From Moringa oleifera (lineage: Eukaryota; Streptophyta; Magnoliopsida; Brassicales; Moringaceae), in the NCBI GenBank assembly GCA_021397835.1, contig JAJFZO010000234.1:2862634-2926633 (forward strand): a stretch of 64,000 nt of DNA. The letters are read 5' to 3'. Under the pieces are notes generated by a model. It had not been told where the DNA came from. It ran no database searches and saw only the letters and a program-made list of their open reading frames with translations. This document shows positions 36,561-49,198 of the stretch, piece after piece. A program made the position numbers and the translations under genes. Positions within the stretch are counted from its first letter, which is position 1, and each line of letters begins with the position of its first letter.

Positions 36561-37764
36561 TTAAAGGCAGCGCACTCGATAATGCACCCCACAATCCGAT
36601 GTTACTCGATTCTCTACCAAATTGAATAAACTAAAAATTGCATAAAGGATGACAATAATAAAAAGACTATAATCCTTCTCAAATTACAAAGATTAAGCCG
36701 AAAATTGGAAGAATTAGATGATGTAATAATAATTAGCTTGACAGTCTTATTCGTCTGCAGTTTAAAGGTGATCATAGAAAATTATTGCCTTGGAATACTC
36801 AAATGAAGCTAAAAAGTGTGAAAATTAAATCAAAATTAACAAAAACAAGCGAAAGGAGTTTTATCTAGGTTAGTAGACCCTACGAAGCCAAGAAGACCCT
36901 ACTAAGTCTATAAGAGGATGTTGGGTGCACTACACCAACCTATCACTTGATGCTAACATGCACCAATTACTCCTTATAAATAAAGGTAGATCTTTAATTG
37001 CATGGGTAGACACACAGACGAAGAGGGAGACATGTTTCACACTAGCTTCTAAGCAAGAAAAGAAACTCTCTCTAAAGTTCTCTAAAAAATTCTCTTTGTA
37101 ATTTTCATAGTTTTCATTAAAGTTTTCATTTCTTCCTAAAAGAATTTCTTTTAAAATTCTATAAGTTGATCATATTGAAGAAGAAAGGAATACTACAACA
37201 AATGTAAGGGACTTCAAGAGGTATTCAATCTCATTTATCGTATTCTTTGTAGTATATTCATTTTCTTGAATAAAATTGCTTAGTAAAAGTTGATTATCAC
37301 TAGATTCCTATTAAGTTATATGTTTTGATCTATTTAATATTTTAGTATATAGCTAAATCATGTTATAGGAAAAGAAAATATTTTTACATAAGAATTTTTC
37401 TTTAAAAAATTATTTTTCTCTTATAAATGATTTTTAACCTTTTATTTTGGAAAAGAAAAGAAGTAAGTGCAAACCACTTTTTTTTTTCTAAAAAATATTT
37501 TGGTACATTGGGATAGAGTAAGTATGGAGCCTTGAATACTTTGATCAAAATACCCCTAAAATTATTTTTTTAAAAATAATCAAAATGGTATAAATTTTTA
37601 GTTGTTTTGGGAGTGCTAATTCTTCCTTAAGTGTAACCAATTCTCGGACCTAGAATCTCAAATGTTTTTTATCAGTTAGCCTTACTCTAAGATGGTGGCC
37701 AATCACACCTAGAAAGATTGGTGGTGACTTCTTACATTTTCTCACGATGTGGGTTTCTTCGGTT
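36561..37764 (+). repeat. LTR-like direct repeat, copy 1
   Basis: It matches 42849-44074 in order and orientation over about 1.2 kb. Both begin at aaagg(c/t)agcgca and share 'cttcaagag', 'taagtatggagc/taagtacgaagg', 'gagtgctaat', 'ccaatcacacctaaaaag' and the terminal '(t)ggtgac(t)tc'. The text 'accaatcacacctag...ggtggtgactt' is typical of the LTR/leader junction of large plant Ty3/gypsy elements. A TATAAATA promoter motif is at 36975-36982. The second copy lies 6.3 kb downstream. The two copies are well diverged, so any insertion is old. Confidence 0.6.
36975..36982 (+). promoter_or_regulatory. TATA-like box in the LTR-like repeat
   Basis: TATAAATA followed by a purine-rich leader, in the position expected of an LTR U3 promoter. 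Confidence 0.35.
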
Positions 37765-40320
37765 GTAACACCTGCAATCTTTCCTTTGCTTGTTCTTTAG
37801 ACATCATCGAGAGACCTAATAATTTCGACAAGAATAGTCGAGGTTGGGTTAGTTCCCTATGCAAGGAGAAAAAACAAAAGGGAAAACATGGATATTTATA
37901 TAGCCTAAAGCTTTTAGAAAAATGATTAATCCATACAAAGTAATGGTTAGCTTCTTCAAGTTCCTTGTTTTGCATTTGCAACAATGGATGACCTTTCGAG
38001 GAGATCTTTCTAGATACATAGATTATCCCCTCTAAGCTTTAAGCACATATCCTATTCCTGCATAGGCATTCCTTATCCCTTTTAAGCTTTAAGAACATAT
38101 CCTATTAGGCATTCCTCATATATCTGGTACTCTTGTAACCATCTTTCTGAACATCTTATGACTAACATAAATCTTATGCAGTTACGAGTTCTTGGTTCCT
38201 AAGACTGCTTCGTATTTTCCAAGGTTTGGGTTGGACCTAGACCATTAAAATGAAAATAATGGTAAGAAGGGTCTAAGAAACTAAGGCAACTCTACTTAAA
38301 GACTCTTCTACTTAGATCAATAACCACTCAAAGATATGACTAAATAGCTCCTCAAATCTTATTTTATCTTGTTCACTCATCTCATCCCAAATTTGGTGAA
38401 GTGCGGATAAATCATTGCCTTTCCACTTCAAAGGGACTCGTTCATTCAATTAGGTTTGAATGTTTTAGGCAAGGCATCTTCTGACCTCTACTACTCCCTT
38501 TTAGATCACTTCTAAACTTGGGGAACAATCATAATGACTACATTAGATATAGCCTCCTTAGATGGGGATTCTTGCTCAATCATGAGGAATACTGAGTTAT
38601 GCAATATAAGGTAGGCCTAGTAGTTAGCAAGCCTAGCTTATCATAGAAATTACCTTTTATTGTGCTGAATGTTGTAACTATGAGATGTGATGCAAAATGA
38701 TGTGCAATGATAGGAGATAAAAAACAAACTTAGTATTTATCACAATTATAGTTCATCCTTCTAACTAGGGTTTATGTCCTACTAGTATTTCTTCAACCTA
38801 AAGTTTCTAATCCTAACCTTTCTAAAGATCAACATGCAAGGTTAGTAGTCAGTAGTTCGACCCAAAATGGGGTCTTACTTTGATTAATAGGTTTTATAAA
38901 GGTTCTTAGATCATCTCTTAGTGTTGGGTTAGCAAAAAAGATACCCTGGTCTATAATCACCTATACGGAGTTATGTGAGTAGAAACCTTCCCCATTATAA
39001 AGATGAAGATGGTCACAGGGTTTGACATGAGTGAGATGAGCAACTTGGTATGTGCAGAGGTAGGTACCTTAATGAATACCACTTACTTATGACTCTCTTA
39101 ATTATGGAATGTTCTCATAGAACTCAACCTAAATATAAAGTTGACGTAATGCATGACTGTGACGTATGTGATAATTTAGCATTCTAGCAAATAAAAGAGT
39201 AAGATAAGGGCTTTAACAAAACATAACAATCATAATACACATAAGAGAATCAAGATCAAACGAAAAAGGTTTTAAGGCAATGGTATAATTTTACCAAGAA
39301 ATCTGGGTCAACGAGTTGGTTACATATGAAGAAGGATAAGCACCCTCATAAACGTCCTAAATTAGTATTAATTAAACGAGAATAATGTATTCTATCAAGT
39401 GAGATGAAAAATACTTAAAATTGGTTCATACTCAAAGTAATACATAATAATCATTTTAAAAAAAAAACCTTCTTGATGAGTGTATGAATGATGAAATTTC
39501 TTTATTATGACTATTGTTGATACTCAAATTTTGCCCTCATTAGAATCTCAGAAACCAGAGGTGCTATTATTAGTATGTAGTTTGAAGAACAGCAGCATCA
39601 TTCTTGAAGAATATTGTTGAAATGAGATCAATTGAGGGAGAAATTATATGTTTTAAGGAGAATCTAGTAATTGACTTGCCAAAAATGTAAGGCAATGTGT
39701 CAAAACTCTTATTTGATAGTCTTCAACACTCACCCTAGGGAGGGTCTACTAAGAGTTGGGAAGAGCCTACTTGGAGCTGGGAAAAGTTTACCTGAAACCG
39801 AAAAAACCTTCAAACTAATAGGAAAAAAATTGAGAAAAGCATGTTTAATGTTGGAAAATTACTAATAGGGCATATAGATCTCCATCCTAATTGAAGAAGA
39901 GTATCCGAACATAATTTTGGTTCATTTTTGACACTCTTCCCTACTAGAGTCTAGTAAATAATAGGAGGAGTCTGAAGTTTTAGGAATGAGTCCTAAACGA
40001 AAATGGATAGCCTGCTTGAGGTTACAAAGTGACAATATAGATGTCAAAATCTTGTTTTGGTAAAAGCAGACTGTCCTCCCTTTCATTTAACATTTTTGGA
40101 CACTTACCTTAGGGAGATTATGCTTGTTAAAAATGTCTATTTCCACATTTTACAGAAAACCTAAAAGTTTGTTATGAGGTAATTTAAGGATTTTAAGATT
40201 ATTAATGGTGCTTTCATCTTATAACAATAATTTAAAAATGAGAATAAATCAAGAATTATAAAAAAAAATAAAAGTCCATTTTATTCCCATAAGAGTGATT
40301 ACATCGAAATAAAAAAAAAA
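37765..40320. other. Transposon-derived DNA between the two LTR-like repeats
   Basis: No intact frame. At 39515 the plus strand reads TGTTGATACTCAAATTTT, an LTR-start look-alike. 40020-40300 matches 61.87-62.15 kb. Nothing else could be assigned. Confidence 0.4.
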
Positions 40321-42260
40321 TACATGGTTAATCAATCTTTTCTTCAACACCAATTGTCTCCTTATTAAGTTCTTACAAAATTTGATTCATAAAGGCTAGG
40401 GAGATGAAGTCAGGACTCTTCACAAGGTTAGTTATGGTAGGAGTTGTTTGAGATGTAGAGGATGAGCTCGGCATAGTGATGATGAAGTTGAGGTTGAAGT
40501 TTGGATACTCCTTCAAAACGTTAGGCTAAGTGTCATTTTGTACCTCCCAGAACACCTCTACACAGTCTTCCAAAGTCACTTTATTCAGTTCTTCATTGCC
40601 TTTAAAGGCTACTATAACCTCTTCCTTAGTTATAGCTAGCTATTTTAAATGATCTTTCTTTAGTTTCTCTTGTTAAAAACTAAAATCTATTATCATCTTC
40701 TCTATATCTGCCCTCAGCATAGAAATCTCTTAATCCACTTACTTTTTTTACAATTAGAGAGAGAAGATTTTAGCTGATAATTCACCTCTTTTCTTCCTGG
40801 CTTCTTTAAGAGCACTCTCAGCCTCTTCGAAGACAGATTTACCTTGATTTTAAATCTTGTATTCTTCAACTATTAGGGAAGATTCTTAGACAACCTATAA
40901 TAAGAAAGAATCATATATAAGTGAAGGAAAAAGTAAAAGAAGTATAGTTTTACGTTAGCAAGTAGATTGAACATCTTTTCTAGATGCACCATCTTCTTGT
41001 TAGAGAGCACAGATTAGGTAAAAGCTAGTAAAACCACTCCTTAAATGATTTTCTTATTGTTTAAGGCTAAGAAAGAAATGGAGATAGTTCCAAGCTCCTA
41101 CTGAGAGAAGAAGTTTGCTAAGGTCACTATCTTATTAATAGAAGCACTTTGCTGAGATTTAGCCTTTTAGAGACATAGTACTACCACTTTCCCTTTTTTA
41201 AAGTAAGAGTTTGGAAGTGTCTTCTTAGTCAACTTTACCATCTTGTTAAAATTACTTATCTCACCCTTAGACATAATTAGAAAGTGGTTTGTAAAGCAAA
41301 AAGAAAAAAATTTAGTTACAATTTACCATAAAAAATCAAATTTTATATTATGGTATAAAATTCATTACTTGATGAAGGAGACTTTGATTCATCTAAAGTA
41401 AGGGGATTAAGAGCTTGATCAGAAGAAGGTATCTTGAAATGCGAATGGAGTCTTGGAAAGGTAAAGGAAGAATGAGTTGATGCAGACTCTGGAGGAGAGT
41501 ATACTAGTGTTAGAGAATGAGTAGCAGCAGGAAGAGGGCTCTCTAGAGGATGACACAAGGAGAAGCTCTTAAGAGATTAAATGGGGGTGGACTTTAGATA
41601 TCCAAGCCTCTTAAAAATAAACAAACATAAGTAGAGTGTTATTATTGCTTGCTAAGGTCTAATTAAAAGTAACAAGAGATCATAAAGAGAGTAATTATTG
41701 CCATAGTTCTGATTAAGGACGGTCCACTGGTTGATTCTAGTGGAATCTTATTTTAAAGCACCTAGAAGTAAGATTGCCTTTAATACTTCACTACTTTTGG
41801 CAGGTTAGAGGCAAAAAGGTTGGGTTTCTTAAAAGAAAAACATCGAAATCTCTTTGGATGGCCTAAGTAAATTTTAGTTGCTTAAGCTCAAAAAATTTAT
41901 AAAACAATAAATGTGAAAGCTCCAAAATTCCTAAATCTAGGCACCTAACAAAAAAGGCAACTAGGATTGCTAGGAGTTAGGAACCAATTAGAAAGGGAAT
42001 ACTAGGTAATTTTCATAAACTTCTCTTAATAGAAATTTTAGAGGGAGTCTTAAACCGTCTTTAAGACACTCTTTAGAAACACAAAGGACTATTAGCATTT
42101 TAGACCAGGGCTTCTCATGTTGGGTGGGTATCACCATGCGCACCGAGGTAGGGATCTCACATTTTCCTAATTCTAGCTAAATAGTTATTGGTAACTACTA
42201 AAAGACTTACGAATTTCATGATAAACTAGAATATACAAACAAAATAAAAGTAAAAAATGG
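40020..42260. repeat. Long dispersed repeat, copy A (pairs with 61.87-64.0 kb)
   Basis: It shares extended similarity, in the same orientation and about 21.8 kb apart, with the end of the window. Shared landmarks include 'aaaatttgattcata(g/a)a', 'tatggtataaaattca / tcatagtgaaaacta', and '(g)tatcaccatgc(g/c)cac(c/t)gaggtagggatctc'. It is a second insertion of the same transposon family; it continues into the antisense frame described separately. Confidence 0.75.
40330..41558 (-). pseudogene. Coiled-coil transposon protein remnant, copy A
   Basis: The minus strand starts with a Ser/Thr/Pro-rich N-terminus (41558-41343). It then reads MVKLTKKTLPNSYFKKGKVVVL and ends, after many stops, in FKGNEELNKVTLEDCVEVF...VLKEYPNFNLNFI (near 40600-40500). 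The paralog at 62.2-63.35 kb keeps the same blocks (TSPRSYLKKGKVAIL; FKDSDELNKLILEEHAKVF; VLKEYPNLNLDFI), which shows that this strand was the coding one. The F.(S/A)(D/E)E...YP.L.L..(I/L) ending is common in plant transposon gag-like or antisense frames. Function unknown. Confidence 0.6.
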
Positions 42261-42848
42261 AGGATTACTTAAGAGGGAGAGAGAGAGCTCCACTGTAAAA
42301 ACGGAGTTATGAGAAAGCGAAAGTTAAAATAATGAGGGGAATTACGGCAAAGAAACAGCAGAATGAAAAGAAGAGGATTTCAAGAGAATTAGTTGTTAAG
42401 AGGAAGTAATCACGAAGAACAGTATCTTCGAGAGTGATGCTGCTGACATCGCATGATGAGCTGACATAGCACAACATGATTAAGCACCACTGATGACAGG
42501 GATCGAAATAATCGTTAATAATAGATGGAGAAACTATTGTTCTACGAGAAACTATGTGGTAAGGTGTTAGTGAATGACACCCATGAAATGATGAGGTAAG
42601 GCTGCATTAAAAAATGTGACACAACGCTAGTGGGCAATGATGTTGACATGGTGAAAGACAATTCCACTAATTCACTGTTTATTAAATGATGTAACGACAC
42701 TAGTGGATGATATTGCCACATCAGTTAGAAGTGTTGCAAGAGGTGATATGGCATTGCATGCTGACTTTGTTACAAATAAGTAGAAGGCAAACCTATCGAG
42801 TCAGCTAAGACTTTTCATATGGCAAGGGACTCGTTGACGTTGTAGTCT

Positions 42849-44074
42849 GTTCAAAGGTAGCGCATTTTACAGAGCAGCTCGATATGAATTTTTTTCATCG
42901 AAATACGTGTTTCATGATGAAAAGCTTATAAAAAATGTTGAAATGCATGGGAAGGTTAAAGCTTGTTGCTGGAAGCAAAATTTGAGTTTGGGTTCAAGGA
43001 AATTAGGCAATATGATGGAAGTCATTGGATAGACTTGTTCTTGAATCTTTCAAATAAGAATGGACCAAATTGAAGACATTTTCACATCTTGACGAAGCCA
43101 AAGATTAAAGAAACTAGTTCAGAATTAACCGATGTACCTTGACAAAACATTAGAATAACCCTTGAAGTGAAATCGTTACTGTTAAAGGTTGAAAGCAGAT
43201 GCTGCCTGGGTGTACTACATTTTACGGATTAGCCACCATTTGTTACTTACTTAAGCTAATGAGAAGCCTGTAAATAGTTGTTGAAGCCTACAGCTAGGAA
43301 CATTCACGGATTTGCATTCACATTCACATTCGTATTCACACATTCACGCATTCAGACTCACACTCTCAAGACATAAAAAAACTCTTTTTGATACCTACAA
43401 ACATTTTCAGAAAGAAAAAAATTGTAATTTTTTTTAGAATTCAAGAAAAGCATTTATGAGAAAAAACTCTCAGTTGAGATCTTGTATTGAAGAAAAGTAA
43501 GAAATCTACATAAAAATGTAGGAGGCTTCAAGAGATCTAAGAACTATCTCTTCGAAACTTATTGTAAATTATTCATTTTTCTTGGATAAAATGCTTGAAT
43601 TAGGATCTTAATAGATCTTCATTAAGTTATCTGCTTTAAAACTATTCAATGTTTATAAATGTATTATGTTGTAAAAATATTCTTATAAAAATTCTTCTTT
43701 AGTAATATGTCATGATTAAAATTGTTATATATATTTTTTACTCCCAATTTTGGAGAAGAATAGGAATGAGCAACTGCACCCTTTTCCCAATAAAAATGTT
43801 TTAGTATATCAAGATTGAGTAAGTACGAAGGTTTGAGTACTTTGATAAAAATATCTTCTAAAATTATTTTTCAAGTAAGAAATCAAAATGGTATTGATTC
43901 TTAGGCATTTCGAGGGTGCTAATCTTTCCCCAAATGTAACCAACTCCTAGACCCAAAATCTCATTTTTTATAAAATAAAATAGTTAAGCCTTATTTTTAC
44001 CAGTGACCAATCACACCTAAAAAGTTTGATGACGACTCCTTAAATTTTTTTGACACTATAGGTTTCCCTAGTTG
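42849..44074 (+). repeat. LTR-like direct repeat, copy 2
   Basis: The partner of 36561-37764 (see there for landmarks). It lies directly downstream of the copy A antisense frame, as copy 1 lies downstream of the DUF7745-like antisense frame. It ends with 'cacacctaaaaagtttgatgacgactcc', followed by a stretch still similar to copy 1. Confidence 0.6.
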
Positions 44075-44099
44075 AAATTTCAATCGTGATAACTATTGC

Positions 44100-46000
44100 C
44101 ATATCTTTTTTTCAAAAATGGTTTTATTTAAGATCAAGAGAATTGGTTATTGTTAGATTTTGAAATTTTAAAGAAATGCAATGAAAGAAACTTGTTTTCT
44201 TAGAGAAATAAAAGAACAATCATAATGATATATTTCGGGTGACTCTTTTATCCTATGCTCCTCCTTCTTGAATCTACAGCCTTTAGGTTGCTTCTAGTTC
44301 ACTCCTATAGGATTTTAGACTTTCAGCCTCAGGGTGAGTATCTTCTTCTTAAGAAATTTCGATCTTACAAGCCATTGAAGCAAATCTTCTAGATTAAGAT
44401 TTTTCGAGATGGAGATTTATGGGATAAAAAAATTGCAAACTTGTCATAATTATCGATATTCGAAGTGAAATGCCACTAATTAGTTTCTTAATGTTTGATT
44501 AGGGCTTATATCAATCAAGTCTATGTTGTTTGGGACTTAGTTAGATCGGGAAAATCTTCAACCATTTATAACTAAAACTCAAGACTGAAATTTTGTTGCC
44601 AACAAAACTTTCTACCAAACCATTTTAGTAAGTGCTTTTTCTGACACATTAATGGCTAATAGGAAGCCCAATATTATCCCACGATTTAGAGATTCATATA
44701 AGCTTTCCACTCATTATTTTTTTCTCTGTTTGGCTTCATACCTCTTGGCTTGTCGAAAAATAAGTACTCATCTAAAATGGGTTTTTTATTCTTTTTACTT
44801 TTCCTTACTTTTTTTAATTTCCTCTCAAAGTACCTTCTCTCTTTTCTACAACTTGAACTTCTTCATGTATTTGCAACTTTAACTCTAACTTTGTCTTTTC
44901 TTCTAGGTGAATCCTCCTCTTTCCTTTTTCCTTTGTCAGTTTGAATTCTTCAATAGGTAGGAACCTAGGTCCCTTTATCGATACTATTGACAACCTAAAG
45001 TGGGTAAGGAATAACTTCCCCATCCTTCAATTTGTCCAATTAGAGCTTCCCTCTTCATTTAGCCAACCATGAACTCGCCGTACGGGTTGGGTCATGGTTT
45101 TGAAGATAGCCTAAATGGTGGGCAAGATCTACTTATCCATGCCTCTTTTTAGAATGAATGTTGTCAATTTGAAATGTCACCATCCTAACTTGTCCCAAAT
45201 ACTTAACAATGTATGATTGCCTTCATTTTGAAACTCTTTCTATGAACTCAGTTCTCTCAATAGCCATATTTGCTAAATTCTTTGAGTTAAAGGCTAACTA
45301 TAATAATAGTGAATCTGACCTTAAGTTTTATTATTTTAATAGTGTTAAGTGCAAATTGTTTTCTAAAGCCTTACCCTTTAATAACAACGGTTAGTTCAAA
45401 AAGTACTTTTGAGCCTCTTGGGCCAAGATCTACCTAGACCTCAACATCTAGATAGAAGCTTTAAATAAAATTTATAGGAAAAGAGTCCACTTTGATATAG
45501 AGTTGATGTATCAAACAATATCAGCACATCCGAGGGAAGACAGCTTTAATGGCAATATCAATGAGACCCAAATAGCCACTGTTAGAGCTACCTAAACTTA
45601 GTATAAAAACTTTCTTTTTAATAGGATCTCTCAATCTGTCAACAGTCTTTTAACCTCATATTTTGATGAGTGAGACCTATTCTCTCATCTTTTAACCCCA
45701 ATGCCATGTTTTAACCAAGCATGTCTTGACCTAGTAGTTGACTTTGTCCAACCATTTGACCCCATTGAACACACTTTTTACACCCATAATATTAGCCTGT
45801 CATGGGAATTCTCTTATTCCTAATTAACCTTCATTAAGTGTCACTTCTTAAATTATTCATACTCAAAGTTTTTCATCAAGATAGTCACTTATATTTCAAC
45901 GAAGTTCTTTTTCCTATTTTGTTTTGTTACTAACCCTTTGTGTCTTGTTTTTTTTTTTTTCCTAATCTTTGAAAACTAGACCCTTCACAAGACCCTCCCT
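44100..46000. other. Transposon-derived DNA, unassigned
   Basis: Short weak frames on both strands; none resembles a known family. It is probably decayed internal sequence of the elements on either side. Confidence 0.35.
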
Positions 46001-46029
46001 AACTTACCGAAGAGAAATTGTGGGAGGTT

Positions 46030-47250
46030 ATGAATGCCACCATAAGAAGAGTGGCCCCTCGAACTACCACCACTACTACTATTATTGCTACTGCTAGGCC
46101 AACATCAAGGCCTCAACACTTGGGTTAGCCTTCTAGAGCTACCTCGAAGAAGAAAGCTACAAAGGCTAGGCCTAGTGTTATTACCCTTCCTCAAAAGAAG
46201 ACCAAAGTTGCTAGTAGCGAGACTTTTGTGAGTAAGAAGAAGAAGGGAAGTATGGAGCCCTATGATCGAGGTGCTATGAAGGCACTTTTAATGCCCTTGA
46301 AAGGGCCACTCGAGCTAGCAAAAGAAGACAAGTTCTTGTAAGGGTGGAATCTCCTCACTGAAAGGAGTTTGAGCCACTTTAGCTTGGTGCAAGAATGAAT
46401 CTTTTGAGGAAGTTGGATGCCAAGAGTAATGACGACTTCCTTGGTAACACTATTTTGAGCTTTGGGGATATAAGTACTTCTTGATCTTGCTTTTAATGTT
46501 TTCAAATTTTTATTCTTGACTTACTTTCTTTCCTTATAATTTTTCTATTTCAAACTAATATTCCTAATCTAATTACCTTAGCATTTTCTTGGCATTCTTG
46601 ATCTGATTGCTTTAGTATTTTTATTTTGAACTGATGTTTTCAATCTTTTTTGCCTTGTGTAGTTCATATAATTAACATATGTCTATACTTGCCAATAAAT
46701 ACAATTTAGTCAGTATCAGGCTCCATTCCTACATGAAAAAGGCTAAGGTTGCGAATAAACCTGCTGCAGATGCAATTAATAAAGTTCACATCTATGCTAC
46801 TAAAGTTGAAAGATTAAAGAATTTATTAACGAATGTTGAGGCTGACATGGACAACACCAAAGCTGAGGTAGCCTAGTCCAAGCTAATGTTGATGTAAGGA
46901 TAAGTCACTTTATAAATGAACTTATTTTTCAATAGTTGGAAGAACTAAAGATAATTCGAGAGGAGTCCTGATCTTAGGCAATCAACAAGTTTAAAATCTT
47001 TGACACCTATGAAGTAAGAGTTGAGGAGAAGGCATCTTCTTATACTAGCTTATTAAGAGGCAAGTTATTGAAGAAATCCAAAGTAAGTATCACGAACTTA
47101 ACCTCTAATGGGTTTAGATGGCACCTCCAATAAAAACCTCCTTAATCAACTGAATTGAGCTGGAGGTGTCATTGATAGATGCACAGAAGTTAGCTCAAGA
47201 GCCAGTTGAAGAAGTATCCTAACCATTAGCTCCTATAAATGTCTTGCTTT
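46030..47250 (+). pseudogene. Coiled-coil transposon protein remnant, copy C (opposite orientation)
   Basis: The plus strand reads a basic, Thr-rich N-terminal part (KKKATKARPSVITLPQKK; 46150-46260) and then a coiled coil at 46679-46876 (YMKKAKVANKPAADAINKV, VERLKNLLTNVEADM). After stops it ends in AINKFKIFDTYEVRVEEKASSYTSL. This last block resembles the 'A...FK.SDE....E..A..F' end of copies A and B, so this is a more distant member of the same family, inverted relative to them. Several stops; not functional. Confidence 0.5.
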
Positions 47251-47639
47251 CACGTTAATTCTCAATCAAGCACCTAAAACTCTTGAAGCCAAACCTAGAG
47301 CCACTCATGCTTGGGTGTATTTTATGCTTTCCTTTTTTATGTTTTTTTTTTCCTTCTTTGTATGTTTATTGGTTGTACAAAACCTATCATTCATATAATG
47401 AAGACTGTTGTACTTACACTTATATTTTTTTTGTGTTTTTCAACACTTTTTACTTTAGGATGTCAATGAAGAAATTAGCTAAGTAAACAAGATTCTTAAA
47501 ACACTTAACGCATTAAGCACTCAATACCAATTCTGAAGTAGTCATAATTTCAACTAATCGCTAACTCCAAATGTGGTAAAAACTATTAAGTTTCACTTGT
47601 TGTGAGACTGATAACATCAAGACTTAGTGCCATTGAGTT

Positions 47640-47985
47640 AAAACACGATAGGTCAAAAAAATTAATGAATAAGTCCTTGATAAGAATAAGTCCTTGATAA
47701 GAGCAAATCCTAATGAACATATTCATGTTAAATGCAAATCACGACGATAATGAAATCATGATGAAGAAAAATCTCGATGAAAGGAAATCTCGATGATGGG
47801 AAAATATCGATGAAAATTAAGAATAAAGAAAGATCTCGACTTAATGAATTGAGTTGAACTTCAAAACCTAATGACAAGAAAAGCCCGATGAAGGTAATGT
47901 TTGAACTTTAAGCTTACCCTGAAATGTTGATCCCCACTAGCCATGATTCTGTTAATATGCTTAGAAGCAAAATTAGGTATCGACA
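47640..47985 (-). repeat. LTR-end-like repeat block
   Basis: The short theme 'gatgaa(a)g-aaatctcgatga' recurs. On the minus strand the outer edge at 47985 reads TGTCGATACCTAATTTTGC, close to the LTR-start look-alikes at 39515 (plus) and 1118 (minus). It abuts the CACTA element. Tentative. Confidence 0.35.
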
Positions 47986-48013
47986 CCTAGAATAGCTCAT
48001 TACCTAATGGAAT

Positions 48014-48028
48014 CACTACAAGAAAATA
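48014..48028 (+). repeat. Left terminal inverted repeat of the CACTA element
   Basis: CACTACAAGAAAATA matches the plant CACTA terminus consensus exactly through CACTACAAGAAAA. Confidence 0.85.
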
Positions 48029-49198
48029 ATATTGCCATGAAAAATTCCAATGGAAAAAAAAAATTTCATGGCAAATATTTGAAATTCTAATGGAATATTA
48101 TCACAAAAAATTAATTTAGTGTCAATTAAAATTCTTAAGGAATCTTTCAATGAAAACAATCTTTGGAAAAAGAGTTTAAGAACATTTCATGGAAAAAATT
48201 GTGTGAAATTATTAATTAATTTATTTTTTTATTTAATTTTATTGGAAATTAAAGATAATAAAATTAATTTTTATCTTTTTAAAAAACTTTGAATTTTTGC
48301 ATATTTCATTATGAAGAATTCCATGAGAATATTTATGATAAATTTCAAAGGGATTACTTTTGTAAGCATACCTAATATTAAAAAAGTAATTATATTTTGA
48401 AAAATAAAATTTCAAAATTAGACAATATTCTAATGAAACTTCCCATTTGAATACTGATAGTTTAATTCTCAAAGAATAATCTCTAAGAATATTTGGATAT
48501 TAAATATTAATTTTTTTTTAAAAAATAAATATATGATATTTGGATCCAATTCTTAAGGAAAAAATCGTAAGAATTTTTATTGATATATTCTTCCAAAATA
48601 TTTCATAAGAAGAATTAGATATTAGATATGAATTTTTATTTTTTAAAATTTATATATGATATTGGATCAGAATTCTTGAAGAAAAAATTATAGGAAAGTG
48701 TATTGAAATATTTTAAAGGAAATTTTTTGTATTTAGGAAAGTTTAATGAAATATTCTTAACGATATTTTTGTAAATAATTTTTGAATATTATATATTAAT
48801 TTTTTAAAAATAAAATAGAATAATTGAATGATATTCTTAAGGAAAAATCCGAAGGAAAATAATATTCTCATGAAAAATTTTGTAAGAGTATTTGAATATT
48901 TTATAATTATTTTATTTTTTATAAAATTAATATAGGATATTGAAGGAAATTCTTACGGTAAAAGCCGCAGGAAGGCTAGTCTGCATAGGATCATCCAAAA
49001 CTATTTTCTTAAAACACGGTTAAAAACATCTGCTATTTGATTATCGTCGACAATTCTCCTTATGATCACCCATTTAGATGAAACAGGGGCAATTTCATCA
49101 AGGGTTGGACTGAAAAAAGTGAATTACTAAGGAGACTTTTTGGCATAGAAGTGTATGAGCTAGTTAAATTGTTTCTTTGAATAATTAACATTAGAGGC

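Noticed and set aside
44652..44944. Hydrophobic Phe/Leu-rich frames that could suggest membrane proteins
   Set aside because: Low-complexity T-rich text inside transposon-derived DNA, overlapping in two frames.
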